Translations under genes and position numbers: made by a program
Assembly: GCF_018390515.1 (NCBI RefSeq)
Contig: NZ_JAHBBK010000001.1
Coordinates: forward strand, 930,001 to 994,000
DNA length: 64,000 nt
Source of the DNA: Mucilaginibacter sp. Bleaf8
GTDB lineage: Bacteria; Bacteroidota; Bacteroidia; Sphingobacteriales; Sphingobacteriaceae
Direction of reading: 5' to 3'
The notes under the pieces: model-generated
Databases searched by the model: none
What the model was told of the DNA's origin: nothing
What the model saw: only the letters and a program-made list of their open reading frames with translations
Shown here: one piece after another, positions 9,595-18,730 of the stretch
Layout of the letters: each line of letters opens with the position of its first letter
Numbering within the stretch: position 1 is the first letter of the stretch

Positions 9595-10134
9595 ATGAAG
9601 CTAACCAAATCATCGCCATTGCAAAAGCTGCTGGATACCCTGCCCCAACAAGGCAAAGTATGCTGGATAGGCATTCGCCCTCAGCGCAAGGCACCACTGC
9701 TTTCATTAAATGAGGTAGAGGCGCTAACTTTAAAAGGACTTGCAGGCGATCACTTTTCGGGTTCAGCCGGCAGTAAGCGGCAGGTTACCCTCATACAACA
9801 AGAACACCTGGATGCTATTGCGTCTATCATGCAACTGCCGGATCTGTCGCCGGGCATAATACGGCGTAACATTGTAGTTAAAGGGATCAACCTGCTGGCT
9901 TTAAAAGATAAAACTTTTTGGGTGGGCAATACTTTATTGGAATACACCGGCGAATGCCATCCATGCTCGCGTATGGAAGAAAATTTAGGTGCAGGTGGTT
10001 ACAACGCCGTGCGTGGCCATGGCGGTATTACCGCGCGCATATTACAAGGCGGTATTATCAGCGTTGGCGATGCGGTAAAGATGAACGGTATCGATGAACG
10101 TTTACCTGCTACTGATTTATTTACAGGGTTGTAA
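9595..10134 (+). CDS. MOSC domain protein
   Basis: MOSC (molybdenum cofactor sulfurase C-terminal) domain protein of 179 aa, related to YiiM/YuaD-like sulfur or molybdopterin handling proteins. The conserved cysteine sits in GECHPCSRMEE and the C-terminal GHGGITARILQGG stretch is the MOSC signature. The frame is open further upstream (to 9466) only because it shadows the preceding gene; the ATG at 9595, 14 bp after the DUF3037 stop, is the likely start. Substrate unknown. Confidence 0.88.
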   Translation: MKLTKSSPLQKLLDTLPQQGKVCWIGIRPQRKAPLLSLNEVEALTLKGLAGDHFSGSAGSKRQVTLIQQEHLDAIASIMQLPDLSPGIIRRNIVVKGINLLALKDKTFWVGNTLLEYTGECHPCSRMEENLGAGGYNAVRGHGGITARILQGGIISVGDAVKMNGIDERLPATDLFTGL

Positions 10135-10259
10135 TAAAAGCTTTATACAATTGATCTCTGACTGCTCATATCTATGCTATTTAATAATTGATTAACCGTC
10201 AGATTAATCTCCCTTAATACAACGAGGATAGCTTTGATGCTTACATAAACCAATACTTT

Positions 10260-11474
10260 ATGAAGCACTATTTACTTTCTGCTCTCCTGATTGCCAGCCT
10301 GGCAGGCTGTAAAAAGGACAATCAGCCTACCGATCCGGAAACCGAGTTTTTGTAAACGAAGACCCGGCTACGTTTGCCGAAACAGGTTCGCTTGATATTG
10401 GCGATGCCGGTGCTGCCGAAATATCAGCCTTTGACCCAACTACCAACCGTTTGTTTGTTGTAAACAATGGCACGGTGAACAAGATAGATATCATTGATTT
10501 TAAAGACTCGGCACACATGAGCGTTATCACTTCCATCAGCATGGCGCCTTATGGCGGCTCGGTTAACAGTGTATCCGTATCAGATGGCAAGCTAGCTGCC
10601 GCAATCGAATCAACCGACAAACAGGCCAATGGTAAAATTGCCGTTTTTAAAACCAGCGATTACAGCGAAATAAAGGTGATTAACGTAGGTGCATTGCCCG
10701 ATATGGTTACCTTTTCGCCCGATGGCAAATATATTCTGACAGCCAACGAGGGCGAGTACCGACGGCAATGAAATTGATCCAAGCGATAAAGATAACGGCA
10801 TGACGCTGGCAAAATGGAACGTAAAAGGCGTTTATATGCCCGATGCTATTGCCGTACTTGAATCAAACGGTACCCCCTATTTATTTACCGCCAACGAGGG
10901 CGATGCCCGTGAGTATTCGGCCTTTAGTGAGGTTAAACGTATTAAAGACAAAGACGTAAAACTGGATGCAGCTAAATTCCCGAATGCAGCTACGCTGAAA
11001 CAGGATGAGCAGTTAGGCCGCTTAAACATCACGACGACACTGGGCGACACTGATGGCGACGGTGACCTGGACGAGCTGTATTCCTTCGGTGCGCGTTCTT
11101 TCAGCGTTTGGAACGGCAATGATGGCAAGCAAGTATTTGACAGCAAAAACGAAGTTGACGTTAAAGCCATTGCTGCCGGTATCTATGATGACGGCCGCAG
11201 CGACGATAAGTCTGTAGAGCCCGAAGGTATAACCATTGGCAAAATAGGCAAAAAGAACGTTGCTTTTGTAGGTTTGGAAAGAGCCGATGCCGTAGCCGTT
11301 TATGATGTTACCGATCCGGCCAAACCTGCATTTTTACAATTGCTTAAATGCGGCGATGCGCCGGAAGGTGTGCTTATCATCCCGGCAAAAAACAGCCCTA
11401 CCAAAAAGAGCCTGCTGGTTGTAAGTAGCGAGAACGACGGTGTTATAAAAGTATATACACCTAAAACCATATAA
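10260..11474 (+). pseudogene. Broken choice-of-anchor-I lipoprotein gene
   Basis: Remnant of a secreted lipoprotein of the choice-of-anchor-I / YVTN-like beta-propeller family. The ATG at 10260 opens a lipoprotein signal (LIASLAGCKKD) but TAA stops it at 10353. Two bases away, another frame continues in good family sequence (FVNEDPATFAETGSLDIGD) to 10771; the switch lies in a run of five T at 10346-10351. At about 10750-10770 there is a second break: ANEGE jumps to TDGNEIDPSDKDNG with a frame change, and the roughly 100 residues that normally separate these motifs are missing, so it is an internal deletion. The last part (10771-11474) is an intact C-terminal half ending VYTPKTI. Confidence 0.82.
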
Positions 11475-11489
11475 GTAAATCGCCGGAAT

Positions 11490-11525
11490 AAATAAGGGCC
11501 TATGCTAAGCATCAGGCCCTTATTT
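11490..11525. terminator. Bidirectional terminator
   Basis: Twelve-bp inverted repeat (AAATAAGGGCCT / AGGCCCTTATTT) between the convergent broken lipoprotein gene and the OBAP gene. Its A/T-flanked stem can serve both strands. Confidence 0.85.
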
Positions 11526-11532
11526 ACTTTAA

Positions 11533-12321
11533 TCAAGGCTTCATCATGTGCTTGTTCATGGCCGAATCAACCTGATCTGTGATTATGAACTGCCTTACTT
11601 TGCCCTTTTCCCAAGCATTGGCATTAGGGTCAACCTGTGGCATAGGGATGTCGGCCCGGTTTCGCTTCTTTTCTTCTTTTGATACGTTGAACCGCTTATC
11701 TCTGTCGGCCACGGCTGCGGGGTTAAGCTGCCCTTCTTTGGTAAAGCCCATCATCAGCATAGGCATCCCCATAGGCAAGGTACGGTCCTGATCGGTATGC
11801 CAGGTATGGATGGTTTTACCGTAGGTGGACACAATCTTTTCCATCAACTCATGCTCCGCCTTTTCGGGCAGTCCCGGCGCAATTAACTCGCCTGATTTTA
11901 CCTCGTAATGGTGGCTGTGCCACAGCAACTTTTCCTTCTCGGGCAACGTCTTGAACAGCTTAGCGGTAATGATATACTCTACCCCCATTAACTTGGCATC
12001 TTTACCGTTGCCATCAAATATAATGGCCTGATACATATCATTATTTAACTGCGATACATAGTGATGCGCCTCCATTTGGGCATGCAGGTTGCCGTTATAA
12101 AAGTGAAAGCCATCCAGGTAAGTATTAAAGGTACTTAGTGGCGTTTTATCCTGTATCAGGTCGGCCCCGGTTTCCAACATTTTGTCTTTGCCGGTTTTCT
12201 CGCCGCCTTTGGCCTCCACGTTCGACGAGGTGTTGTTGCCACCGCAACTGTAAAATAATGCCAGCAAACAGGCTGTAATGCTCAAGCGGCTAACTTGCCT
12301 TATGATATTATCTAAAATCAT
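11533..12321 (-). CDS. OBAP/DUF1264 family lipoprotein
   Basis: Lipoprotein with lipobox LFYSC (Cys about residue 26) and a domain of the oil-body-associated-protein/DUF1264 family: AQMEAHHYVSQLNNDMYQ, then LWHSHHYEVKSGELIAPGLP and KTIHTWHTDQ, rich in conserved histidines. The biochemical role of the family in bacteria is not known. It is likely anchored in a membrane facing the periplasm. It is the last of three minus-strand genes and shares a terminator with the convergent upstream locus. Confidence 0.85.
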   Translation of the reverse strand: MILDNIIRQVSRLSITACLLALFYSCGGNNTSSNVEAKGGEKTGKDKMLETGADLIQDKTPLSTFNTYLDGFHFYNGNLHAQMEAHHYVSQLNNDMYQAIIFDGNGKDAKLMGVEYIITAKLFKTLPEKEKLLWHSHHYEVKSGELIAPGLPEKAEHELMEKIVSTYGKTIHTWHTDQDRTLPMGMPMLMMGFTKEGQLNPAAVADRDKRFNVSKEEKKRNRADIPMPQVDPNANAWEKGKVRQFIITDQVDSAMNKHMMKP

Positions 12322-12356
12322 TATACAATCTTTATTACAACGGATATGGTTAAAGC

Positions 12357-12384
12357 ACCGGCTTATAAAACAACAAAAGCCGGT
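12357..12384 (-). terminator. Probable terminator of the DUF4142 gene
   Basis: Eight-bp stem ACCGGCTT / AAGCCGGT in the gap after the DUF4142 stop codon (minus strand). No long T-run, so moderate confidence. Confidence 0.5.
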
Positions 12385-12420
12385 TGCAAACCAGCTCTTG
12401 TTAAATGTTTAGAGATTCTT

Positions 12421-12948
12421 TTATTGAGTAACAGCACCTGTGGTACCTAATTTAGAAACAATAGCCTGTGCCTGAACCAGGTGTTGTTTTAACAAAGGCA
12501 GTGTTTTAACGGCAAAAGCTTTCAGATCCGGTTCGGGAACGGTATGCGTTGCAGTTTCAAACAACTCAATAGTTTTTTGGTGATCAGCTACCATCATGGT
12601 CATGTACATGCGGTCAAACTCGGCGCCTGAAGCATTTACCAGCATACTGTCTGGTGCAGCTGCCTCAACAGGTGGTTTTGGTAGTTTATAGCCTTTGGCT
12701 TTCACTAAAGCCATCATTTGCTTGGTAGCCATTTTGTGGTGCTCAACCATTTGGTCACCATATTTTTTAACTTCTGCATCTTTTGCTTTAGTACCGGCCA
12801 GTTTACCGGTAACAATCTCTTTCATGTTGGCCACGGTAGCATTGGTAATAAAATCGGCAGATGCCGGATCCGGTGTTTTACTTTGTGCAAACGAAACCTG
12901 CGTAATGATTGCACCTAGTACGATTAAATAGGCGATGATCTTTTTCAT
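12421..12948 (-). CDS. Exported DUF4142 protein
   Basis: Secreted or periplasmic DUF4142 (ferritin-like helical bundle) protein, 175 aa, with signal peptide ending near VSFAQ. The family pattern is present: ADFITNATVANMKEI, then YGDQMVEHHKMATKQMMAL and MVADHQKTIELFE, supplying repeated His/Met helices. Members are often stress-linked in Bacteroidota; the exact function is unknown. Confidence 0.88.
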   Translation of the reverse strand: MKKIIAYLIVLGAIITQVSFAQSKTPDPASADFITNATVANMKEIVTGKLAGTKAKDAEVKKYGDQMVEHHKMATKQMMALVKAKGYKLPKPPVEAAAPDSMLVNASGAEFDRMYMTMMVADHQKTIELFETATHTVPEPDLKAFAVKTLPLLKQHLVQAQAIVSKLGTTGAVTQ

Positions 12949-13030
12949 AAATCCTGATGTTAGTTTGTTTATTGCTTAATTAACACCATCAGAAAATTAC
13001 TGTTTTTAATTATTAATAAATAATATTTAC

Positions 13031-13504
13031 TTAACCTTTCATGTAAGCTTCCTGCAAAACTGCAATATCAATTTTGCCCATTTGCATGAGGGCCTGCATT
13101 ACGTTTTGCGACTTTGCGGCATCCGCTCCCTTTAATAGTTCAGCCAACGCATCAGGCACAACCTGCCATGATAAGCCAAACTGATCTTTAAGCCAGCCAC
13201 ACCTGCCCGGCTCGCCACCATCAGCTAATTTTTCCCAGTAGTAATCTACCTCTTCCTGCATTTGGCAATTGATAACAAAAGATATTGCTTCCGTAAATTT
13301 GTAATGCGGCCCGCCATTTAGCGCTATAAACTTTTGCCCGTTAAGCGTAAACGTAGCGGTCATTAGAGAACCTGCCGGGCCGGGGCCAGCATCGCCGTAA
13401 CGGACCACCTTACCAATTTCTGCTTCTTTAAAAACAGATGTATAAAACGTAAGGGCTTCTTCCGCATTATTATTGAACCATAAAAAAGGTGTGATTGACG
13501 GCAT
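13031..13504 (-). CDS. VOC family (PhnB-like) protein
   Basis: Vicinal-oxygen-chelate fold protein of the PhnB/3-demethylubiquinone-like group, 157 aa. The start MPSITPFLWFNNNAEEALTF and the WLKDQFGLSWQVVP block are typical. Substrate unknown; many members are glyoxalase-like or antibiotic-binding paralogues. Cytoplasmic, apparently a single-gene unit. Confidence 0.9.
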   Translation of the reverse strand: MPSITPFLWFNNNAEEALTFYTSVFKEAEIGKVVRYGDAGPGPAGSLMTATFTLNGQKFIALNGGPHYKFTEAISFVINCQMQEEVDYYWEKLADGGEPGRCGWLKDQFGLSWQVVPDALAELLKGADAAKSQNVMQALMQMGKIDIAVLQEAYMKG

Positions 13505-13698
13505 AAGTTTAAATTTACTAATTAGTTAAACAATTGATTATTAATATCTACGATACAAACATAACATTAAACCTTGTAGTGAAACATGTGTAATTCCGAC
13601 AAATAGCGGCCTATTCGCGACGGCATATTGCAATCAACGCTGAGCGCATCTCACGCGGCAACACAAACAGTTCTGATTAAAGTGTTGTTAACATTCAC

Positions 13699-14457
13699 AT
13701 GATATGGAATAGTGAAGGCGGTTATTATGCAGGTACCAGTAATGTGGTACTACCTGTGCCCAACAAGCAGTTCTTTCCGGCTGAATTTCAAAACAAAAGC
13801 AGGCTTGCTTATTATGCATCGTTGTTTAATAGTGTAGAGATCAATAGCACTTTTTATAAGGTACCGATGGCATCAACCATTGCCAAATGGGCAATTGAAG
13901 TACCGGATACCTTCAGGTTCACTTTTAAGCTTTGGCAGGATATCACCCATAATGCCGGGCTAAAGTTCGATAGTGCAGCTGTGCAACGCTTTATGAATGT
14001 AATTAGCTATGCCGGTGATAAAAAAGGCTGTTTGCTGATACAGTTTCCGCCAAGCACAAATATTAACCTGCCGCAGCTACAATATCTGCTGAGCGAAATT
14101 AAGCATGCTGATGTATCGGCCAATTGGCCCCTTGCCGTCGAATTCAGGCACCGCTCATGGTATAATGACGATGTATACGATTTACTTGACGAGCATGGCG
14201 TTGGTATGGTACTGCATGATTTGCCAGCCTCGGCAGCACCTTTGCGTATAGGCGAGGCTGACTTTGTGTATCTGCGTTTTCATGGGCCGAATGGCGGTTA
14301 CCGCGGCAGCTACGCTGATGAGTTTTTATATGAGTATGCCCAGTACATCCAGGAATGGATGCAGGATGGCAAAACAGTATATGCCTACTTTAACAACACC
14401 ATGGGCGAAGCGGTAAAAAACCTGCAAACACTGAACAATTACATGCAGGAAAGCTAA
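13699..14457 (+). CDS. DUF72 family TIM-barrel protein
   Basis: DUF72 (YecE-like) protein, 252 aa. Family signs are GGYYAGTSNV at the N-terminus, the block VEINSTFYKVP (about residues 47-57), AVEFRHRSWY, and VYLRFHGPNGGYRGSY. The fold is a TIM-barrel-like one of unknown function. ATG at 13699; the gap to the previous divergent gene (13505-13698) holds no further gene. Confidence 0.92.
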   Translation: MIWNSEGGYYAGTSNVVLPVPNKQFFPAEFQNKSRLAYYASLFNSVEINSTFYKVPMASTIAKWAIEVPDTFRFTFKLWQDITHNAGLKFDSAAVQRFMNVISYAGDKKGCLLIQFPPSTNINLPQLQYLLSEIKHADVSANWPLAVEFRHRSWYNDDVYDLLDEHGVGMVLHDLPASAAPLRIGEADFVYLRFHGPNGGYRGSYADEFLYEYAQYIQEWMQDGKTVYAYFNNTMGEAVKNLQTLNNYMQES

Positions 14458-14559
14458 CTGCTTCATTTCTCTAAGAGCAGGTTAAAACATTACAATGTAA
14501 GCAATAAGAATATTACGTCGCTCTTTCCATATATTTACCTCGCCTGCTTGAGCTATAAT

Positions 14560-15312
14560 ATGATGTTTGTCTTATCGAAAGTACTACTGTTCATCACCTT
14601 CCCGATCACCTGGGTATTCATCATTTTTATAAGCGCCATTATCTTAAAAAAGCCACACGTTAAACAGCGGTTATGCATTGTCGGCGTATTACTGTTATAT
14701 ACTTTTTCTATACCGTTTTTTCTGAACGTTTATGCCAAGCTATGGTCTTATCCAAGCACGTCGTTAAACCTACATAAAACGTATAGCTGCGCCATTATTT
14801 TGGGTGGATTTTCATCCAGAAAGGCAGATAAGACAGGCTACTTCAATGGAGCGGCCGACCGTTTTATACAAGCATTAAAATTGAAAGCAACAGGAAAAGC
14901 ATCGCACCTGTTAATTACCAGCGGAAATGCCAGCTTAAGACCCGACACTACAAGCGAAGGCGTATGGGTGGGCAGGCAGTTAAAAGAACTGAATATTCCG
15001 GATAGCAGTATCTTGATTGAAAGCAAATCGAGAAACACGATAGAAAACGCGCTGTTTACCCGGCAGTTACTTAAAACCCAAAACCTGAAGCCGCCATACC
15101 TGCTTGTAACGTCCGACTTTCATATGCGCCGTGCAATGCTCATATTTAAGCATACCGGAATTGACGTAATCCCCTACACTTGCCATTACATAGCTGGTAC
15201 AGATAAAATCAGCCTGAACTCATTTTGGCCCCATAGCGACGTACTTTATACCTGGGAAATATATACGAAAGAGTTGGTCGGATACGTGGTAGCTCGGCTG
15301 CATAAGTATTAA
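14560..15312 (+). CDS. YdcF/SanA/ElyC-like inner-membrane protein (DUF218)
   Basis: Two N-terminal membrane helices (about residues 5-30 and 38-60 from the ATG at 14560) are followed by a DUF218 Rossmann-like domain: CAIILGGFSSRK, the SRNTIENALFTRQLL block and LLVTSDFHMRRA. DUF218 proteins (ElyC, SanA) act in envelope polysaccharide or lipid-carrier metabolism in Proteobacteria; the substrate here is unknown. A TTG at 14548 is in frame just upstream and less likely. The next 1.1 kb downstream is AT-rich and gene-poor. Confidence 0.85.
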   Translation: MMFVLSKVLLFITFPITWVFIIFISAIILKKPHVKQRLCIVGVLLLYTFSIPFFLNVYAKLWSYPSTSLNLHKTYSCAIILGGFSSRKADKTGYFNGAADRFIQALKLKATGKASHLLITSGNASLRPDTTSEGVWVGRQLKELNIPDSSILIESKSRNTIENALFTRQLLKTQNLKPPYLLVTSDFHMRRAMLIFKHTGIDVIPYTCHYIAGTDKISLNSFWPHSDVLYTWEIYTKELVGYVVARLHKY

Positions 15313-15593
15313 TTAGCACCACATGGAGATACTATGGACATTAGCCTATTTTCAAGCTTGATTGTTGAGAATATTGTAGCACATTATCAGTACGACGCCG
15401 AGCCATCAGTTAAGATAATTGATGTTAATTACTTGTGTGCTAATCATAATAATGATTCTGCCAGTCTTCTAAATTGAACAGTTAACGAAATCCTATACCA
15501 ATAATTCGTTCTCTTAAAAACCCCCATTAATCAGCTGAATATAAAAGCTACACAGTTTGGTATACAGTTTATAAATGCCTGCAACAATACAAA

Positions 15594-15626
15594 TTTGCCA
15601 TGCTACCTTGGTATAAATTAATTTTG
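15594..15626 (+). promoter_or_regulatory. Bacteroidota-type promoter before the 47-aa membrane ORF
   Basis: TTTG at 15594-15597 and TAATTTTG at 15619-15626 are 21 bp apart, a full match to TTTG-N19..21-TAnnTTTG. Transcription would begin at about the ATG at 15629, so the message would be nearly leaderless. Confidence 0.5.
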
Positions 15627-15628
15627 CT

Positions 15629-15772
15629 ATGGCTCATCAGGATATCACCCAAATCACTTTTACCACTAAATTTAAGGATGTTTTAGGGCTGTTAGCTTTA
15701 CTGGCTTTAGGCTTTTTTATTATCTTCCTTATGCTTCCTTATTTAGAAGCTTTTATGTTAAGCCGAACATAA
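15629..15772 (+). CDS. Small single-pass membrane protein, 47 aa
   Basis: Open frame of 47 codons with one clear hydrophobic helix (GLLALLALGFFIIFLMLPYL) between a polar N-terminus and a short SRT end. Support is the perfect helix and the consensus promoter just before it; there is no homologue I can name. It could be a regulatory micropeptide or chance. Confidence 0.45.
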   Translation: MAHQDITQITFTTKFKDVLGLLALLALGFFIIFLMLPYLEAFMLSRT

Positions 15773-16355
15773 GGTTCAAACCATTTTGATTTTATTAAGC
15801 GCATTGCCCCGGCCTAGTGTTTGGATATGAACAATTTTTTGTCATCCACGTGGGAGCGAATTATCCGGGGTCGGTTTCGCGACCGGACTAAATAGCTATG
15901 TAATTGTGCGTGTGCTTCTTGATATATTAGATTCCGGCTCACGACCGTTATAGCAAAATCTATTTTACAAAGCGCAGCTCATTACGCATCTTATTAGAGG
16001 TCTGGGTGAAATGACTCATTGGCACTGACTTCCTTTTAAAGTTTATCACATAGCTATGTTAAAATTTGGTAAAAAGAGATGTACATTGATTATGGTTAGC
16101 TTTTACCCTAAAAGAGTGTGCAGACGGTTGCTGATTTGTCAGTAAGAATGAATATTAATTTTTGACAGCTTTAATTTAATCGTAATCAGCACCTAAACTG
16201 CGTTTGGGTGATAAACATTTCTTGATTGAAATGTGATTTTATATCGAATCCTCTTCCTAGTTAAGCCATTGTACATAGCTAAGAGCAAGCGTCTTTTCAC
16301 AGTTGATCTTGGTTTTGAACTTATTTAACTATGAGACAAAAACTCATGTAATTTC

Positions 16356-16386
16356 TTTGATTTTCGAAATACAATTACTACTTTTC
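16356..16386 (+). promoter_or_regulatory. Likely promoter of the zincin lipoprotein gene
   Basis: TTTG (16356-16359), a 19-bp spacer and TACTTTTC (16379-16386), one base off the TAnnTTTG consensus, end 20 bp before the ATG at 16407. The position suits a short leader. Confidence 0.5.
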
Positions 16387-16406
16387 TAGTAATCTAACCA
16401 TCACAA

Positions 16407-18026
16407 ATGAAAAAAATTCCTACTTCCTGCCGCGGTGTTGTCTCCCTGTATTTTTTCACACTCATTTTTATAATTTTTAGCTGTAGGAAAGACAATCGTG
16501 GAGAACATAACGAGCTTAGAAGCCCCAATGATAAATTTGATTACAGCGAGTATAAAATACTCTATGAAAACTCGTTTAAAACATATAAATCTTTTTCATT
16601 AGGCGAAAGATTATTTAATGCTATCAAAGGAAGAGACCTTATGTGGGATAAAGGCTATGTTTTTGAGCGAAGCGATAGTAGCCTTGTTGCGGAGTTTACC
16701 ATGGTTGTTGATTCTACCATCATCTGTTATGCCCCACCTGCAACAGCCGCGAAGAAAACGTTTGCCAATAAAACAGATGCGGTGTTCCTAACATTTCACA
16801 ATGGCTCGAGGATGAACTTTTACATGAAAGTGGTTGAAGATATTTCTGAACACAAGGAAAAGCCGCTGATCAACGCCGTTCATTACACCGATATTCCGGC
16901 AGGCTTTACGGGTATGGTTTATTATTTTACGTTTGATCACAAATTCATCAATGGTTGGATGTACAAAAACGGGGCGCTCACTGCCGAGGCTACCTTGGTT
17001 CCCTCCCTCGGTAATTCAACGGATACGAAAGTACTTTCAACCGGTTCAGTAAGTAAACCGCTTAACATGGCACCCAATTGTGAGACTTACGAAACCAAGT
17101 TTTATAACTGCTACTATGGATCCTGGACAAGCAATGGCGTTACTTATTCATCAGAGGTAACCTGCGACTACATGTATTCAACCACCACTACAGTTTGTAC
17201 AGGCACCGGAAGTGGTGGTGGCGGTTCCGTTGGTGGTGGTGGTGGCGGTGGCGGCGGCGGGACCACTCCCAATCCTAATCCTTGTGTGCCTGTTATAGAA
17301 CAACCACAAGTTGTCAGTATTAAGGTTATCGCAGGCAAAAATCAGGTATTAAATGTGCCACCACCGCCACCGATAGGTGTAGATCCTGGAGGAGGCGGCA
17401 ATCCACCTTGCCCTCCAGTGAGCAACCCACCGCTTACAGATATCGTAAATAATTTAACCGGATGCAATTATGCGGTGGTTGAAAAGTTGAGGAGCAAAGA
17501 TTTAAAGGGACAGGTAGCTGGAATTATGCAAAGCACATTTGGTACAACAGATAAAGTGAACGCAGTATTCATTGAGAGTACCGATACCTATACCAGGCCT
17601 GCATTCTCGCTTCCTTTGACTGACAGAACGAGAGATGGGATACACTATTATGATTATGAGATAAGAATAAATAAAAATACTCTTCCAAGTGATGCAAGTC
17701 AGGAGTTTAAAGCGGCTATATTTATTCACGAATTGTTACATGGCTACTTAACATTCACCAATTCATCTGAAGCGAACACACAGATGCTTCAACACTATGA
17801 TATTGCAACAAAGTATGTCGATGGAATTGCCCAGTTGCTTACCAATGTATTTGGACTTGATAAAGGTAAAGCTGTCTCTCTTGCAATCGGTGGCGTTAAG
17901 GATCTCTCTGTTTCAAATCCGGTTATCTACAATCAAATTTTAAATGCCCATCATACATCTCAAAGCCAGATAAATCTTGATTATGAATTTCAACGTGCCG
18001 GCTTGGACGGTACTAAATGTCCATAA
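16407..18026 (+). CDS. Secreted lipoprotein with C-terminal HELLH metallopeptidase-like domain (copy 1)
   Basis: A 539-residue predicted lipoprotein (lipobox IIFSC then RKD, a usual Bacteroidota lipoprotein start). Residues 28-265 form an N-terminal region I do not recognise, with paired cysteines near CETYETKFYNCYYGSW. A Gly-rich linker (about 268-287) and two Pro-rich stretches follow (NVPPPPPIG). The C-terminal domain (about 345-539) carries a zincin motif, H441-E442-L-L-H445, in AAIFIHELLHGYL, with a possible third ligand in QMLQHYDIATKYV, and ends RAGLDGTKCP. Function as a zinc peptidase is inferred from the motif only. It is followed by a small exported partner gene and a second copy of both. 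Confidence 0.82.
   Translation: MKKIPTSCRGVVSLYFFTLIFIIFSCRKDNRGEHNELRSPNDKFDYSEYKILYENSFKTYKSFSLGERLFNAIKGRDLMWDKGYVFERSDSSLVAEFTMVVDSTIICYAPPATAAKKTFANKTDAVFLTFHNGSRMNFYMKVVEDISEHKEKPLINAVHYTDIPAGFTGMVYYFTFDHKFINGWMYKNGALTAEATLVPSLGNSTDTKVLSTGSVSKPLNMAPNCETYETKFYNCYYGSWTSNGVTYSSEVTCDYMYSTTTTVCTGTGSGGGGSVGGGGGGGGGGTTPNPNPCVPVIEQPQVVSIKVIAGKNQVLNVPPPPPIGVDPGGGGNPPCPPVSNPPLTDIVNNLTGCNYAVVEKLRSKDLKGQVAGIMQSTFGTTDKVNAVFIESTDTYTRPAFSLPLTDRTRDGIHYYDYEIRINKNTLPSDASQEFKAAIFIHELLHGYLTFTNSSEANTQMLQHYDIATKYVDGIAQLLTNVFGLDKGKAVSLAIGGVKDLSVSNPVIYNQILNAHHTSQSQINLDYEFQRAGLDGTKCP
17291..17416 (+). repeat. Near-identical block, copy A
   Basis: Direct repeat with 18731-18856 at an offset of exactly 1440 bp. 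From 17295 to 17416 I count four mismatches in 122 bp, while the flanking homologous sequence has diverged to roughly 70-75% identity. It encodes the IEQPQVVSIKVIAGKNQ and Pro-rich linker segment. Confidence 0.85.
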
Positions 18027-18037
18027 AACGAATAGCT

Positions 18038-18613
18038 ATGAAAGCAATAATTATCACCCTAATTCTAACCGCATGCACATTAGCCGGTTTTTGTCAAAAA
18101 ACATCTGGCATTGGCCCTTTATTGGATGATATAAACCTAATGTCATTAAAGATGATTAAAGAATATCATCCGAATAGGGATTCCGTCGACAATTCATGTC
18201 AGGAATTCTGTGTATTCATTAAATTCAATATCAGCGCAAAAGGCAAGCTAACAAATATAGCTTATACACGAACCACCCCGGCTTTTGTTCAGCAAGCCCT
18301 TACTAAGGCGTTTAAGGCAATAGAGCCTGCTGTGAAGATCCGGATAACAAGTCAACTGGCTAAAAGGACATACATTCTACCATTGCAGCTGATACATAAC
18401 GAAGGCTGCGGTTTGCAATACGGATCCTGGCCCAGTCCGGAAGATGAAAAGCTGACAGAAGAAATGAAACAGGTTTACAAAGATCGTCAGCTAAGGTTCA
18501 GCCATTCGCCTGTATCTATATGGAATATTACCCATTTTACTGATGGGAACCGTACTGACGCCATTGACTGCATCTTGTTGTCACCACTTCGTAGTGGTGG
18601 GATCATATTCTAA
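18038..18613 (+). CDS. Exported TonB-C-like partner protein (copy 1)
   Basis: A 191-residue exported protein (signal peptide ending near LAGFCQ; a lipid-anchor Cys is possible but the lipobox is poor). The middle part (about residues 50-120: CVFIKFNISAKGKLTNIAY, then ALTKAFKAIEP and RTYILPLQL) resembles the fold pattern of TonB C-terminal domains. The C-terminal block GCGLQYGSWPSPEDEKL onward is invariant between the two copies. An upstream ATG at 18017 overlaps the peptidase gene by 10 bp, but the ATG at 18038 begins a clean signal peptide. Function unknown; always paired here with the HELLH protein. Confidence 0.78.
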   Translation: MKAIIITLILTACTLAGFCQKTSGIGPLLDDINLMSLKMIKEYHPNRDSVDNSCQEFCVFIKFNISAKGKLTNIAYTRTTPAFVQQALTKAFKAIEPAVKIRITSQLAKRTYILPLQLIHNEGCGLQYGSWPSPEDEKLTEEMKQVYKDRQLRFSHSPVSIWNITHFTDGNRTDAIDCILLSPLRSGGIIF

Positions 18614-18662
18614 GCTCCATTTCATTTGAAATGCAAACCTATAATTTGAGCCTCAATAAGCA

Positions 18663-18730
18663 TTAGAACCTGACTAGATCCTACCTAGCACCAATAGTTG
18701 GCCGGAATTTATTTGCATCAAAGTCATAAT
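18663..18730 (-). pseudogene. C-terminal remnant of an outer-membrane beta-barrel gene (copy 1)
   Basis: Read on the minus strand this 68-bp piece gives NKFRPTIGAR, a TAG stop, then DLVRF and TAA. The same end, intact with Trp in place of the stop (NKFRPTIGARWDLVRF), occurs after copy 2. An aromatic C-terminal Phe is typical of outer-membrane barrels. The fragment ends abruptly where the second HELLH copy begins. Confidence 0.65.

Larger units (their letters stand above)
15313..16406. other. AT-rich gene-poor stretch with possible tiny ORFs
   Basis: About 1.1 kb without a conventional gene and visibly lower in GC than the flanks. It holds a 47-codon open frame at 15334-15477 (plus strand, starting MDISLFSSLIVENIVAHY) that I cannot identify and would not call a gene, the 47-residue membrane ORF at 15629-15772, and a promoter-like pair before 16407. 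The remainder shows nothing I recognise. Together with the duplicated genes downstream it marks the start of an accessory island. Confidence 0.6.

Noticed and set aside
15334-15477. 47-codon open frame in the AT-rich stretch
   Set aside because: No homologue or promoter recognised; unable to support as a gene.
15860-15890. GGTCGGTTTCGCGACC-like short inverted repeat
   Set aside because: Stem is only five base pairs with imperfect flanks; not convincing as a terminator or operator.
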